Shown here: positions 12,613-25,069 of the stretch, one piece after another
Layout of the letters: each line of letters opens with the position of its first letter
How positions within the stretch are numbered: position 1 is the stretch's first letter
Assembly: GCA_965153355.1 (NCBI GenBank)
Contig: OZ231126.1
Span: forward strand, 108,996,001-109,060,000
From: Flaccisagitta enflata
Lineage: Eukaryota > Chaetognatha > Sagittoidea > Aphragmophora
Direction of reading: 5' to 3'
DNA: 64,000 bases
Position numbers and translations under genes: made by a program
The notes under the pieces: generated by a model
The model's database searches: none
What the model saw: only the letters and a program-made list of their open reading frames with translations
Told to the model about the DNA's origin: nothing

Positions 12613-13200
12613 AATGATACAAGGCTTACGAGAATTGGATAATAGGGATCACGAGTACTCCTGTCCATTTTATACCTCTTTCATTTCACAGGACAACTCT
12701 TTCCAGCCTCGTCCCCACGTATCCTCGTCCAGAATCATCTGCTTCGTCGCCTGCTTTTTCCAAGATTTCGTTCTGTCAACCACTCTGTTGTCGGATTACA
12801 GGTGACATATAAACAATGATAGGTGGTATGTAACAGACTGATGGACTGATCGACAGACCGACCAACCATCATGACAAGGTGTATAGTCACGTGTCCGCAA
12901 CTAACAATGCGTGTTGTTGGGGTTATCAGTTCTCCCTAAAGAGTCTCTTACTTTGCAATGTTGTCTAGGCCTTGAATCAGCCCTCACATGCCTGAATCAA
13001 ACCTTTGAGGCCTCAATTCAGCCCCCCACACCTCAAAACAGTCCTTTCAGGCCTCAAATTCACCTTCTTAGGCCTCATATAAAGTCCCCTGAGGCATCAA
13101 ATCTAGGCTCCCAGGGCTCTCAGGCCTAGAATTAGCCCTCTTGCCTTAAATTGGCGCATTTAGGGTTTCAGTTTGCTTGATGCAAAAAAAAAAAAAAAGT
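12373..13200 (+). other. Flank of palindrome with GAT repeats and one possible exon
   Basis: 12373-12480 is coding-like and continues the acidic/threonine-rich character of the palindrome edge. 12520-12612 is a GAT microsatellite. 12692-12801 looks like an internal exon: TTTCACAG precedes it and TTACAG|GTGACA ends it, with two open frames. It could belong to the membrane-protein gene that starts at 4865, but this is not shown. 12940-13140 holds degenerate AGGCCTCAAAT-type repeats. Confidence 0.3.
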
Positions 13201-13219
13201 GGGGCAACAGACAATAGAA

Positions 13220-13440
13220 ACCAAAGCTGGAAAAAAAATTGAAATGATTAAAAATGTTGAAATAAAATGTTAAAAATGTTAAAAAAATGTCAAAAAATGT
13301 TAAAAATGTTAAAAATGTTAAAGAATGTTGAAAAATGTTAAAATGCCAAAAATGTCAGAAAATGTTAAAAAATGTTAAAAAGTGTTAAAAAATGTTAAAA
13401 AATGTTAAAAAATGTTAAAAAATGTTAAAAAATGAAGAAA
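13220..13440. repeat. AAAAATGTTA-type short tandem repeat
   Basis: More than fifteen imperfect copies of AAAAAATGTTAA, followed by a (CGGACCGA)n block at about 13470-13505. Confidence 0.8.
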
Positions 13441-13638
13441 AACGTCGAAAATTTAAAAACGTTACGGGACGGACCGACGGACCGACGGACCGACGGACCG
13501 ACCGACAGAACAAGGTGTAGAGTCGCGTGCACGCGACTAAAAAAAGTGGGGCAACAGACACTAGAAACCAAAGTTGGAAAAAAAATTGCCCTATGTGGAA
13601 TGATAGGTCATCGGCCCCTCAGGGGCCGCTGCCCCATT

Positions 13639-13854
13639 AACACCTGTCCCACAATTATTGCAAAAGCTTCACTTCAAATAAAACCACAAAAAGCGTACTT
13701 CTAGTTGACGCAGTTGTATGAATTTTTAACTGAAGCATAATAACACCTTTGGGTAACTACAGTTCAAATTTCATGTGACTGGGTCAACTAAAAGCAGGCT
13801 TTTCATAGTTTTATTTGAAGCTTAACTTTGGCAATAATTGTGGGACAGGTGTTA
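13639..13854. mobile_element. MITE, ACACCTGTC family, copy 1
   Basis: About 215 bp. Terminal inverted repeats start ACACCTGTCCCACAATTATT on both sides, flanked by TA. A second copy lies at 17330-17579. TA flanks and short non-coding length fit a Tc1/mariner-derived MITE. Confidence 0.75.
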
Positions 13855-13859
13855 CTTGA

Positions 13860-14990
13860 ACATTGCAATAATAGATAACATGAATGGGGCAACGGGAACT
13901 GCTGTCCATATGACGCTAGAGCGACCTGTTTTCTTTCTTTCCACTTCATGTCATACTTTGTCATTTTTTGTGATAAAAAAAGTCTTTTTAAGTAATTCAA
14001 AGTCATTTTAATTCATCTTGAGTCACTTAAAGTTATTTTTGTATCGTAAGTCATATCAATTTTATTTTGTCATTTGAAGTCATTGAAGTACATTTTGAGT
14101 CACTTTGGGTTATTTCATTTCGCCCTCGCTCTCGCCCTCGCTCTCGCCCTCGCCTTTACTGCAGTTTCTTGACTCAACTTGTCATTTTTAGTCTCTATTA
14201 GAGGCTTTGTCTGTTCATCTGTCCATTGGTCCGTCCGTCTGTTGGTCCGTTGGTCTGTGCGCATGAGTCAAAATGTTGGAAAACGATCGTTTTTGATGCT
14301 TTTTGTGTTTGTGCTTGTGTTGGAAGGGGGGTTGGATGAGCGTTGGGTGTGGATGGGGGATGGCTACCCCTGCCCACCCGTCTTCAAAGATATTGTCGTC
14401 TTGCGTCACTTGTTAAAATTTGATCTCATTACTTTCACAGGATGCCACCTTTGGAACAAGCAGTCCATCTTTCTCCCTACTGATCTTGCAACCTCTGCTT
14501 TTGCCTTCAATTTTCTCCAGTCTTCGTTCTAACATCGACAGATTCGAGGTGATGTTGCTTCTTTCAGATTTTTTTTGCAAATTTTTTTTCCAAACGCCAA
14601 ACTCGAAAATATGATTATTTGAGTTCAAGAATAAACTAGTGATGCAATTCTTTTTATTCGCATGCAAGTAACTCTATGACCTGCTTTGTTAGTCTCCATT
14701 CCGTCAGTCGGTCACAATTTGCTTTATAGGCGTTTTTCAATGTTTTCGAGCACCTATGCCTATATGTTTAATATAGCCTCATACATTGCTGCCCCTGCCC
14801 ACCCGACATCGGTAGTAGCGTATCCGGGCATCTTTTGGTCCCATGGTAACCGACTCTACACCATGCTTTGTCTGTACGCTAGTTAATTGGTCAGACTGTT
14901 GGTCCATCTGTCAGTCTGTCTATTCCCTTTATAGGATACCTTCTCAGGCCTTAAACCACTATCCTCAGGCTTCCAATTAGCCCTCTCAGA
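13860..14990. other. Non-coding stretch with AAGTCATTTT repeats and a dispersed-repeat fragment
   Basis: 13980-14110 carries AAGTCATTTTAAGTCA-type repeats, then a CTCGCCCTCG run to 14155. 14670-14830 resembles the dispersed palindrome-ended repeat (CTGCCCACCCG and GTATCCGGGC). No gene is seen; the frame at 14179-14532 has no recognisable feature. Confidence 0.5.
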
Positions 14991-15039
14991 TCTCCAATCT
15001 CTCTCCCTCTGTAAAGTCTTTTTGTGCGTTTTTGTGCGT

Positions 15040-15599
<560 letters not shown>

Positions 15600-15600
<1 letters not shown>

Positions 15601-16120
15601 GATGCCTCGAAAGATCTTCTGTCTTTTGAGCTCCGCTAGTTTATCGAAGAGTGGAAATGGGGGGGGGGGGAGACAAGGGGGAGGGGGAGCAGGGATGGCA
15701 GCGGGGAGGGTCTAGGGGGGGCCCCGCGGTAGCTCTTTTGCCTTAGGCCCCGCGGTAGCTTGGTCCGGCTCAGCATAGAAATGTTTGTGAATAAGGATTG
15801 CACCACTAGTTAACTCTTGAACTGTTATTCACACGGACCCGCATTGAGACTCTGTCCCTGCATTTCAGAAATGCTTGAGGACAGAGCCTAAAAAGTTTTG
15901 TGCATTTAGAATAATTCTGAGTGAAAAATTATAAAAAAGTGTTTTTTTTTTTTTGTCTCATTTTTGTTTAGTATTTCGGTTAAATAATTGAAATTTCGGT
16001 TAAATAATTGAAAACTAGCAAGAAAAAAACATTCATTGGGCGATTTTTAGAAAATTCATTAGTATGAAAAAATCAATCCTTTTTTAGTGTTGATTCTACG
16101 GAGATAAATGGAAATAAATA
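15600..16120. other. Non-coding, G-tract and GCCCCGCGGTAGCT duplicated motif
   Basis: 15658-15720 is G-rich. The motif GCCCCGCGGTAGCT occurs twice, at 15720 and 15748. The rest is AT-rich with no gene visible. Confidence 0.5.
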
Positions 16121-16124
16121 GATA

Positions 16125-16298
16125 CAGTTGAACCCCACTCTAACGCTCCCGCAACGAGCAAAATTTGGACTATAACAGATGCAAACTAAAACAACTTTTA
16201 AGTTAATTTTTTCTTACTTTTTTGTCAATGATAGAATTCCACCTTTAACAAATGAAAATTGTTGGTCCCCTGAAATTCGTTATAGCGGGGTTCAACTG
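16125..16298. mobile_element. Short pogo/mariner-type MITE
   Basis: 174 bp with inverted ends CAGTTGAACCCC flanked by TA on both sides (16123-16124 and 16299-16300). The ends resemble those of pogo/Tc1-mariner relatives. No open frame. Confidence 0.8.
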
Positions 16299-16344
16299 TA
16301 TATATCTTTTATTCCATAATGTAGAAAATAAAGATCTTGATATT

Positions 16345-16545
16345 TAGTCGCGTGCTACGCGACTCTACACCATGCTTAGTCGGTCTGTCCAACAGTCTGT
16401 CCATCCAACCCCCATTACTTTCTTGAGGTTTTAGCGGTCTTTGGCCTCGGTGCTCCTGCCTAAATGATGAAGTGAGCGCAAATACAGCCCCTGTCCACCC
16501 GGGTCCGACTGGGGTAGCTGTGTATTAGGCTGGCCTATTTTGGTC
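16345..16545 (+). repeat. Dispersed palindrome-ended repeat, one copy
   Basis: Begins TTTAGTCGCGTGCTACGCGA, continues CTCTACACCATGC and a GGTCTGTCC stretch, then CCCCTGTCCACCCGGG near its other end. Same family as the copies in 43.4-47.3 kb. Confidence 0.65.
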
Positions 16546-16639
16546 ATTTGAGAATACCTCTTGCTCCAAGTGATTTTCCCTTTCTTCGTGCATAAATAGA
16601 CCCCAGTCTACTCGCAAAATCAATTCCAACATGATCTTT

Positions 16640-16960
16640 CGATAAATCTGGCCTCCCAGGCCTAAAATCAGGCCTATCTGGCCTGAAAGAGACTTCTCGC
16701 GTTTCAATGCTTGAGGACAGTTCCCTTGGAGACTGTACTTGCATTTCAGAAATTCTTGAGGACAAAGCTCAAATTCCTGCCCTGAGGCCCAAACCCCAGC
16801 CTTGAGGCTCAAATGCCAGCCTCAAGCCCAAACCCCAGTCTCAAGTCCCAAATCTCAGCCTTGAGGCACAAATTACAGCTTAAAAGCCTAAATCCCAGTC
16901 TAGAGGCTCAAACCCCAGCCTTGACGCTCCAAACCTTGACGCTCCAAACCTACAAAGCGG
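16640..16960. repeat. Degenerate tandem repeats around GAGGC/GCCTC
   Basis: Imperfect 20-25 bp units such as CAGCCTTGAGGCTCAAAT and GGCCTGAAATC. Related arrays lie at 12940-13140, 18640-18960 and 25830-26060. Confidence 0.6.
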
Positions 16961-17329
16961 CGATATTCACTGAAAATTTGAAGACTTTTTGCCAAGTAGT
17001 TTAGGTGTTGTAAAAGCAAATCAACCAACGGTGGCACAAAATCCACCATTAAACACAATGCAGAGCTCATAAGCTCATAAGCTCATAAGAATATTGAAGA
17101 AAAACTGGAATGATCTTTAGATAGCAGATTTGTATTCCTGGTCAAATTTCCATTCATGTGATAGGTCACACCATATATTTCTAAAATCACACCGAAAATG
17201 ACAGCTGCAGCAACAAGAAGGCGAATCTTTTCATTTTTTTTTACTTGAGCATAAGAGACAGTAGGACGGACTGACCAACCAATAGACTGAAAGATGGATC
17301 TACCAACCAACAAAGACTCGTGAGTAGGT

Positions 17330-17579
17330 TAACACCTGTCTCACAATTATTGATGCTGCTTACACATAAGAAAAACATTAGAAGATACATGGTCAGACTC
17401 ATGAGATTTGAACTGAAGTGAGCCAGTACATTATACTAGAAGTTTTGTAGACAAGAAGTCAACAAGAGTTGTTTTGACTCCTCCCCTAAAGGTGTAAATC
17501 AGAAGCTTTTTCATGAGAGAAATACTAACTTTTTAGCTATTGATTACAACCAGTATCAATAATTGTGAGACAGGTGTTA
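17330..17579. mobile_element. MITE, ACACCTGTC family, copy 2
   Basis: 250 bp with inverted ends ACACCTGTCTCACAATTATT and flanking TA. Same family as 13639-13854 but with a different interior. Confidence 0.75.
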
Positions 17580-18540
17580 CTACAGAGTGTTTCACATCAA
17601 ATGAAATATAAGAAAACAATGCCATTCTGCTTCTAAGAATAAAACACCAATTCTGAAAATAGATTCAAAGAGCACTCAAGCTCCAATTTCGAATATAAAA
17701 AACTTATTAGCCTTAATTATAAAGTTAGACCACAATAGTGATTTGAGGTAAAAGGAACATTTAAAGTAAATGCTCTTTTTATCTGTTTCTCTTTAAATTG
17801 TTCTCATTTCTAAACGGCTTAAGCCACAGATCCCAGATTGGTTTCAAATGAAACATATTCAAATTTTCTTTCATTTGAGTCCAATCTTGCATCTGTAGTT
17901 CAAACTGTTTGGACATGATAGTGATTTAAAGCAAAAATTCTAGGATAGAAAAAACATTGACCATGAACATTCATTTTACTTCAAATCTTTATTGTGGCTA
18001 AACTACTCAACTTAAACTAATGCAATTTTTACATAAAAATCGGAGTAGGGCTTTTTGAATCTTTTTTTAGAATTTGTTGGTCTACGTTTACAAGAGCACC
18101 ACACTTAGATAACTAGGGAATGTGTTTTGTTTTCAACGCCATTTGCTCTTGTCTATAATTCTACTCTCATTCTCCCACATTGATTTGATTGTTGATTTAG
18201 GGTTAGGGGTTGGTTGTTGGTAGTTGTTGTTGTGTTTTGCCAGGGAGTCTTACCCGGAAGGAAGTTGTACATGATTCAGCCACCACATTGGGCTCATGCA
18301 CTTTGGCCTGTTTGTATTCAGGCAGGGGTGTATATTCTTGAATGGCTTTTGATTTTTTCCCCCCCCCCCTGCCTTTGATTTTCTTCCCCGCGACACGTTG
18401 CGTCGCATTGTTATATCCATGATTTTCTTCCCCATATAGCAATAAAACTATGTAGTTAAGGTTTAGATAGTGTTAAATTGTGTTTTACTAATTGAGTTTC
18501 ATGATTTGGTACTATAAAAAGTTATATTTTCCCCAAATTT
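17580..18540. other. AT-rich non-coding stretch with diverged palindromic segment
   Basis: 17600-18040 has an imperfect fold-back reminiscent of the interior of the 10959-11548 MITE (ATTTCTAAACGG and TTTGAGTCCAATC motifs). Ends are not clear. 18190-18440 shows small open frames without recognisable features. Confidence 0.4.
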
Positions 18541-18547
18541 CCTTTTT

Positions 18548-19068
18548 GGGCAGCGGCCCCGAAGGGGACAAAGTCCTGTAGAACACAGGGGGACTTTTGT
18601 TCGTTCGTTCGTTCGTTCGTACGTCCGTCCCGCCCCTCGAGGCCTCTCAGGCCTGAAATCTGGCCTCTCAGGCCTCAAATTTGGCCTCTTAGACCTCAAA
18701 TTGGCCTCTCAGGCCTCTTATCTGGCCTCTCAGGCCTCAAATCTGGCCTCTCAGGCCTCAAAACTGGCCTCTTAGGCCTCAATCCAACCTCTTGCCTCAA
18801 ATTAGGCCTCTCAAGCCTCAAATCAGCTATCTGATCCTCAAATCAGTTCTCTATGGCCTTCCAAGCCTTGATCCAGCTCTTTCAAGCCTCAAGTCAGCCC
18901 ATTCAAGCCCCCAACTGGCTTTCTGGCCTTACATCAGCCCTCTTAGACCTGAATTCAGCCCAAACGGACGGACGGACGGACAGACGGACGGACGGATGGA
19001 CGAACGAATGGACGAACGAAAGTCCCCCTGTGTTCTACAGGACTTTGTCCCCTTCGGGGCCGCTGCCC
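18548..19068. mobile_element. Short inverted-repeat element with GGCCTC-repeat core
   Basis: 521 bp. The ends are about 60 bp inverted copies opening GGGCAGCGGCCCCGAAGGGG, each followed inward by a TTCG/GACG microsatellite. The core 18640-18960 is a tandem of GGCCTCTCAGGCCTCAAAT units. No open frame of interest. The target duplication is not clear. Confidence 0.65.
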
Positions 19069-19259
19069 TGCTTCCCCTCACTCAAATTCACAATCATGCA
19101 CAGCAGGGCAACGGGTATCGCTGACCACATATTGCCCTTGGCGACCTGTTTTCTCTTTTTTCCCCTTAGATTTCATCTCCAGACATATGTCATTTTAATT
19201 CATCTTGAGTCACTTAAAGTTATTTTTTTATCGTAAGTCATATGCACTTTGGCCTGTTT

Positions 19260-19680
19260 GTATTCAGGGGAAGTGGGGGGTTTAGGGGTAGGGGGGGCTG
19301 GGAGGTTTAGGGGTAGGTAGTGAAGGGTTAGGGGTAGGGTTGGTTCTAGGGTAGGAATTAGGGGTAGGGATGAGTTAGGGGTTGGGGTGAGTTTAGGGGT
19401 AGGGGTGAGTTTAGGGGTGGGGTGAGTTTAGGGGTAGGGGTGATTTTAGGGGTAAGGGTGAGTTTAGGGGTAGGGGTGAGTTTAGGCGTAGGGATAAGTT
19501 TAGGGGTAGGGGTGAGTTTAGGGGTAGGGGTGAGTTTAGGGGTAGGGGTGAGTCTAGGGGTAGGATGAGTTTTGGGGGTTGGGGTGATTTAAGGGGTAAG
19601 GGTGAATTTGGGGGTAGTGGTGAGTTTAGGGGTAGGAGTGAGTTCAGGGGTAAAAGTGAGTGTACGGGGTAAGTTTAGGT
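19260..19680. repeat. G-rich minisatellite TTTAGGGGTAGGGGTGAG
   Basis: About twenty imperfect 18 bp copies with G4 runs on the plus strand. It resembles, but is not, a telomeric repeat. Confidence 0.9.
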
Positions 19681-19822
19681 TACAGACGCTAAAAAAGTGT
19701 TTGCCAATTTTTTTCCTATTTTTAGAGGCAGAACAATGTTTTCTTATATTTTGGTAGATGTAAAACACCCTGTAAAAAGCTTCAGTCTGTCTTTCTAGGT
19801 CTTCTCGACATTCTTGCTCAAA

Positions 19823-20610
19823 ATGTTGGAACAACAAGTTGTCGAAATTTTGGACAGATTTACTTCTCTTAAATCCAATTTGTTGGAATTGGAAAAAGAA
19901 GTAGAAGTCAAAGAAATGAGATCAAAGATTGTCAATGAGAACTTCAAAATCAAAGAAACATCAACGAAACTATGATGACAAATCATGATAGGGAGATCAA
20001 CATTCTCCAGGCAGAGAAGAAAAAATTCATAGAACAGCAGGAAACTGAAATCAAAGAAATTAAAAACTCAAGGCGAATTTTCCAAGAAGATTTAGAGAAA
20101 AGGCAACACAGAACAATTAAAAGAATACGCTTAGAACAGGCAACAAAAACTTCATCAGCTTTGAATGAGCTCAAGGACTCTCATAGAGTAGAGCTTGAAT
20201 CTATAACAAATGAATCAGAGAACCAAATTGCTTCTCTTAAATCCAATTTGTTGGAATTGGAAAAAGAAGTAGAAGTCAAAAGAAATGAGATCAAAGATTG
20301 TCAACGAGAACTTCAAAATCAAAGAAACATCAACAAAACCATGAAGACAAATCATGATAGGGAGATCAATATTCTCCATGCAGAGAAGAAAAAAATCCAA
20401 GAACAGCAGGAAACTGAAATCAAAGAAATTAAAAACTCAAGACGAATTTTCCAAGAAGAATTGGAGAAAATACTACACAAAACAATTCAACGAATACGTG
20501 TAGAACAGGCAACAAAAACTTCATCAGTTTTGAATGAGCTCAGAGACTCTCATCGAGAAAAAGTCGAATCCATAAAAGTTGAAACAGAAAAACAAATTGC
20601 ATCATATCAT
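19823..20610 (+). CDS. Coiled-coil protein with two 123-codon repeats (frameshift in first repeat)
   Basis: The product is not recognised. The first ATG is at 19823, 26 bases after a TTTCTAG acceptor. The protein is rich in E, K, Q and hydrophobic heptads, so a long coiled coil is expected. A 369 bp unit occurs twice (from about 19863 and 20231) with near-identical sequence. In the first copy one A is missing at about 19909-19912, which shifts the frame; the long open frame continues to 20625 in the shifted phase. This is either a real mutation or a base-call error in an A run. A possible 52 nt intron (20611-20662) would fuse this frame to the membrane-protein exon that follows. Confidence 0.55.
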
Positions 20611-20662
20611 GTCTATCATCCTTAACCTTAATCAATGATCATATGATGCTTAATTTCAACAG

Positions 20663-21031
20663 ATGGACAATACAAATCCAGTTCCAAACCCACATCTCAG
20701 TGACAGTCCAATCGTCACTGTCCCACCTACTGATTTCTCAATCCACCCTAATCCACCATTACACCCCAGAAAACTTGGCTTTGCATTCTGCACCATCATA
20801 CTAATCTTCCTAACCACCCAATTTGCGTCAAATATCGCGCAAACCAAGTACTTCGCAGATCTTTTTGAGATTGAATCTCAACACGAAAATCCATCTGTGC
20901 ATCAATCATTTGCAACCTGGGTTGTCAACAACATGAGCAAAACTCTGACTCTAATTTGTAAGAACGCTGAAACTCGTCAATATTCCTTGCGACATCTTAA
21001 TCTGGACACATGTGGCTTGGGTAAAGATTGA
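20663..21031 (+). CDS. Small single-pass membrane protein
   Basis: The ATG comes immediately after the acceptor TTTCAACAG. 122 residues: a proline-rich N-terminus, one hydrophobic segment (about residues 38-53, CTIILIFLTTQF), then a polar domain with a few cysteines. It can end at TGA (21029-21031). Alternatively it can splice at GG|GTAAAG (21021) onto the exon at 21378, which keeps the frame. Another donor, CAG|GTAATA, lies at about 21070. No homologue is recognised. It sits in a run of plus-strand spliced genes. Confidence 0.5.
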   Translation: MDNTNPVPNPHLSDSPIVTVPPTDFSIHPNPPLHPRKLGFAFCTIILIFLTTQFASNIAQTKYFADLFEIESQHENPSVHQSFATWVVNNMSKTLTLICKNAETRQYSLRHLNLDTCGLGKD

Positions 21032-21377
21032 TGCATGGACACACAAGAGCTTCAATTAAAGGCATTGAACAGGTAATATCCCGTCTTTAATTGTCTAATA
21101 ATCAATATGAACAATAAACACAACCAATAAATGATGTCAGTTTTTACTTTTTTCATCCTATATTAGAGAACTGATTCATTCACGAAAAAAAAAGAGCAAA
21201 ATTGGAATGGCCCGTAGAAGGAGAAAATGAAAAGGAAACAAGAATAGAACTCCGTAGACGTAGACGCAGAACAAATGTACATATACACATTCATTACATA
21301 CATACAGACATAATATGACATTTCCTATTTTACTACATGCATATATATAAACATTTCAAATTTTCATTTCATCCCAG

Positions 21378-22398
21378 GGTGCTGGTGCGTCACAACATCA
21401 GCTACCATTCATGATAAACCACCCATAGTGATGGCACCAAGAAACCCTCCAGTGCTTCCAGGTAAGCTGCTGTTGAAAAGAAGTAATCTGTATTCATTAA
21501 TTTCCTATTTTACCTTACTTAGTAGAATTGTGTGGACATACCAAAGTTTTTTTTTGTAATAAGGTTGTAAAATAAAAAAAAAATTATATCATTTCAGTAC
21601 CTGACCTGACCACTTCTCAACTGCTGCTAAGACAAGAAGAAGACCAAGATTTTTGTGATCTGCTGCTGCAAGTTATCCTTATGAGCTGCCTGAAAGCTAT
21701 TGAGGAGGCAGGTGAGGTCAAAGAATAAAATCAAAAGAAAATGTTAAATGTGACCAAAAACGGATGGACAAAATGGGTTGTGGAGGGGTGTTTCTTTGTC
21801 ATTTTATATCATCTTGCACTATTTTTAGTCATTTAGGTCATTTGAAACCATAATAAGCCAATTTGTCATTTTGTCATTTTTTATCATTAAGACATTTCAA
21901 GTCATTTCAAGTCATTTTAAGTCATTTCAAGTCATTCTCGGCATGAATTGAAACTGATGGGCTTGTCATTCTTGGCATAAATTGAAACTGGTGGGCACAA
22001 ATGGAAACTGGTGGGCTTGAATTGAAACTGGTGTGATTGAATTGAAACTGATTGGTTTTAAGGTTTCAATTGAAACTGATGGAGTCAGGTCAATGAAAGT
22101 ATTTACATTCCACACGCCAAATAAAGGTGTTGGCCTTGTTTTTACTACCATTTCATTTTCTTTTTTTGCAGAATTTGTCATGGTTGTGGTTGTCGCCATT
22201 GCTGTGACCTGCTTGTTTGCCTACATTGTTGGACATTCTTTGATTTTGTTTGCAGCAATCTGCCTTGTGCTATTCAAGCCTTTGGCAACTGTCTACAAGC
22301 CCCTGGTCAAATACATTCTAAAATTCGTTTTTTGGCTGACTGGCGAAGATGCTGAAGTCTTGTGCGTCTTGAGCGTTTGGGGGGCAAGTGAACGTTGA
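21378..22398 (+). CDS. Spliced membrane protein, three exons
   Basis: Exons 21378-21461, 21598-21711 and 22172-22398 have good AG acceptors and GTAAGC, GTGAGG donors, and join in one frame. If translation starts at the ATG at 21432 (MAPRNPP), the protein is about 123 residues. If joined to the exon at 20663, it forms the C-terminal half of a larger protein. The last exon encodes two close hydrophobic segments (VMVVVVAIAVTCLFAYIVG, then LILFAAICLVLF) and a short basic/acidic tail. Function unknown. Confidence 0.55.
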
Positions 22399-22439
22399 GA
22401 AGTAAAGGGTATTTGAAATAGTAGATAACAAGGCCAACG

Positions 22440-22790
22440 CCTATAAGTCGGGTGCGAGACTCACAGACTAAAAATGACTTAGAATGACTTAGAATGACTT
22501 TCAATGACTTAGAATGACCTAAAATGACCTAAAAGGACTTAAAATACAATACAAAATGACTAAAAAACCTAATGACCAAAAATGACTCAAAATAACTTAA
22601 AATGACTTAAATTGACTTGGAATGACTCAAAATGACTTAGATTAACTATCAATGACTTAGAATGACTTAAAATGACCTAAGCATTGATGTAACATTACAA
22701 AAAAGTAAAGTGTGACGGACCGACAGACGGACCAATGGACAGACAGACTGACCGACAAAGCGGGATATAGAGTCGCACTCACACGACTAA
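22440..22790. repeat. AATGACTTAG-type repeats inside a dispersed repeat
   Basis: More than fifteen copies of a 10 bp unit (AATGACTTAG), framed by AACAAGGCCAACGCC on the left and ATAGAGTCGCACTCACACGA on the right, the two ends of the dispersed palindrome-ended family. Confidence 0.7.
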
Positions 22791-22849
22791 AAATACAAAT
22801 AGATTTAGTACACCCTTAATATCGTTCTATGCACAGATTCACATCACAG

Positions 22850-23434
22850 GTGTCGCAGCTGCCAGAGACAGAATACCATGCAGCTGGCTGCAATGGAGGC
22901 TGCAATTGCTGAGATCAATTGCCAACTCCAAGCCCACCAAGGGTTCACTAATCTCCTGAGGCTTCACAAACAGCTCCTTGAACGTGGGAGAGAAGCTATC
23001 TATGTATGTGATAACTGCGTTTTACTGCACCAAAAGACATACCCAAACATCCATCAACTTCTGTACCGGGTAAGGATGACTTGTATGCCCAAAAAGTACT
23101 GCCGCAATCAAGCATGGATTTATCAATAAAAGACCATGGTTTATAGTCTCCAAAAACCAGAAAGCGCTAGTGGGAAGGGGCAGTGATAAAAATGGTTAAC
23201 CATGCATTTGGGCTGGAGCATTAATGCATTAACCGTCTTTTCCAAAGTCCCAGCTGCAATCTAACCAGCCTTGACTCCTGCTACCTTGGCCAAAGGCCAG
23301 GGAACCAATAAAGCCAAACAGCCAAAGTTTGACCTAGATTCTCTTTTCTTTGTTTATTCCAGGGCCGCTTCCGCTTTCCGTTGGCTTTCCCACTTCACCT
23401 ACAACAACTGCTTGACCGATATCAATCAAGATAA
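22850..23434 (+). CDS. Small two-exon gene, 87 residues
   Basis: The acceptor CACATCACAG ends at 22849 and ATG is at 22878. Exon 1 runs to 23069 (CGG|GTAAGG); exon 2 runs from 23363 after TTTATTCCAG to TAA at 23434, in frame. The N-terminal 60 residues look helical, with a VCDNC motif; the C-terminus is basic and aromatic. No family is recognised. Same orientation as its neighbours. Confidence 0.5.
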
Positions 23435-23790
23435 AATGTTGATAAAAAAAACAAAAACAAAATGCAAAAGTTTCTAGATGTAGAAATAGTGGAAGAAAAA
23501 GCGACTGTGTTCAGTGCGGCACTGTTCAAATGTGGACACTTTCCTTTATGGGCACCTGTTTGAGTTATAGCCCATTTGACAGCTGAGGAGGGATATACCA
23601 AAACTGGCTGAATTCAATTGTCAGTTCATTGCTTTTTCATCACCATAGGATTTCATTTTTAAAAGATTCTTTAGAAATGTTTGAAACAATTTGTCTATGT
23701 TAGCATTGTTCACAAAAAATCTTTATGCATACCAAATTACCATTGAGTGTTTTTGAAAAAGTGTACAAAGATTGCTTTGAAAAGTACCTT
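23435..23790. other. Intergenic, no gene seen
   Basis: AT-rich sequence after the small gene; it leads directly to the target duplication of the next element. Confidence 0.5.
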
Positions 23791-23985
23791 TTGGGCAGGG
23801 GTGCCGGAAATTATAGCGCCTCCAAAATAGCAGCCTCTAAAATAGCAGGCTCGGAAATAGCACGGCCGATTATAGCACACCGAGATTATAGCAGCTCTAT
23901 TATAGCACACCGAGATTATAGCAGCCTTATTTAAAAAAAAAAAAGACAAGTAAAGGCCATGCGCATGCTGAAGATGATGATGATG

Positions 23986-24066
<81 letters not shown>

Positions 24067-24129
24067 GAGAGAGAGGCTCATCAAACTGACCAAAACAGGT
24101 CCACGCTAGTTCGATCAGGGACTTGCAGG

Positions 24130-24192
<63 letters not shown>

Positions 24193-24569
24193 CAGACTGA
24201 CTTAAAGACATAGAATGTTCATAGTGAATTACTTGGTTTGAGTGACAGATTGATTGAGAGTAAGACAGAAAGGAAGAGACAGGCAGATATCAAGATGAAA
24301 TTACTGATCGAATGACTGATAGAAAGATAGATAAAGAGAATGTACATTGTGGCAGATATCTTGATGCTTGAACGATCGAAGGTGAGTGAAAGAATTGTGA
24401 TGGAAAGACAATACCGACGCAGGTAAGATCGATCAATGACCATGATTTGCAGGAGACACACAGCTGAGAGAGTAAATTGATTGTCTTCGAGTTAGTGGAC
24501 TTTTGGGAATCCATCGGCTCGCACAATTGCACAACTCGATCTGGACAATCATTTTAAAAGTTGTTGATT

Positions 24570-24581
24570 GAAAGAAACAAA

Positions 24582-24678
<97 letters not shown>

Positions 24679-24680
24679 GA
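24570..24680. repeat. (GAAA)n microsatellite
   Basis: Nearly pure GAAA units, on the plus strand. Confidence 0.95.
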
Positions 24681-24989
24681 AAAAAGTATGAAAGAACTGT
24701 CCATTGGTCACTGTTAGCTTTTTTGGCGTTTACGGGCGGCCAAAATGATTGGGTTAACCTTCTTCATCACTGCCCCTGCCCACCCGCATGCGACCTTGGT
24801 AGTTGTGTATCCAGCCTTGTTTCTTTCTTTTTTTTGTGAAAGATAGAAAGAAAAACGAAAAAAATAGCGAGAAAGAAAGAAAGAAAAAAAAGAGAAAAAA
24901 TAGCAAGAAAGAAAGAAGGAATTCTTGTCAAAATGACTCCCTATATTTTGTATTACCCTTTGGAGATAAATGAATCTATGAGAAAATTC

Positions 24990-24991
24990 TT

Positions 24992-25069
<78 letters not shown>
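24990..25069. repeat. (CAA)n microsatellite
   Basis: About 26 units. The polyglutamine frame through it has no coding context. Confidence 0.95.

Noticed and set aside
19260-19680. Interstitial telomere array
   Set aside because: The unit is 18 bp with G4 runs and a GTGAG segment, not TTAGGG.
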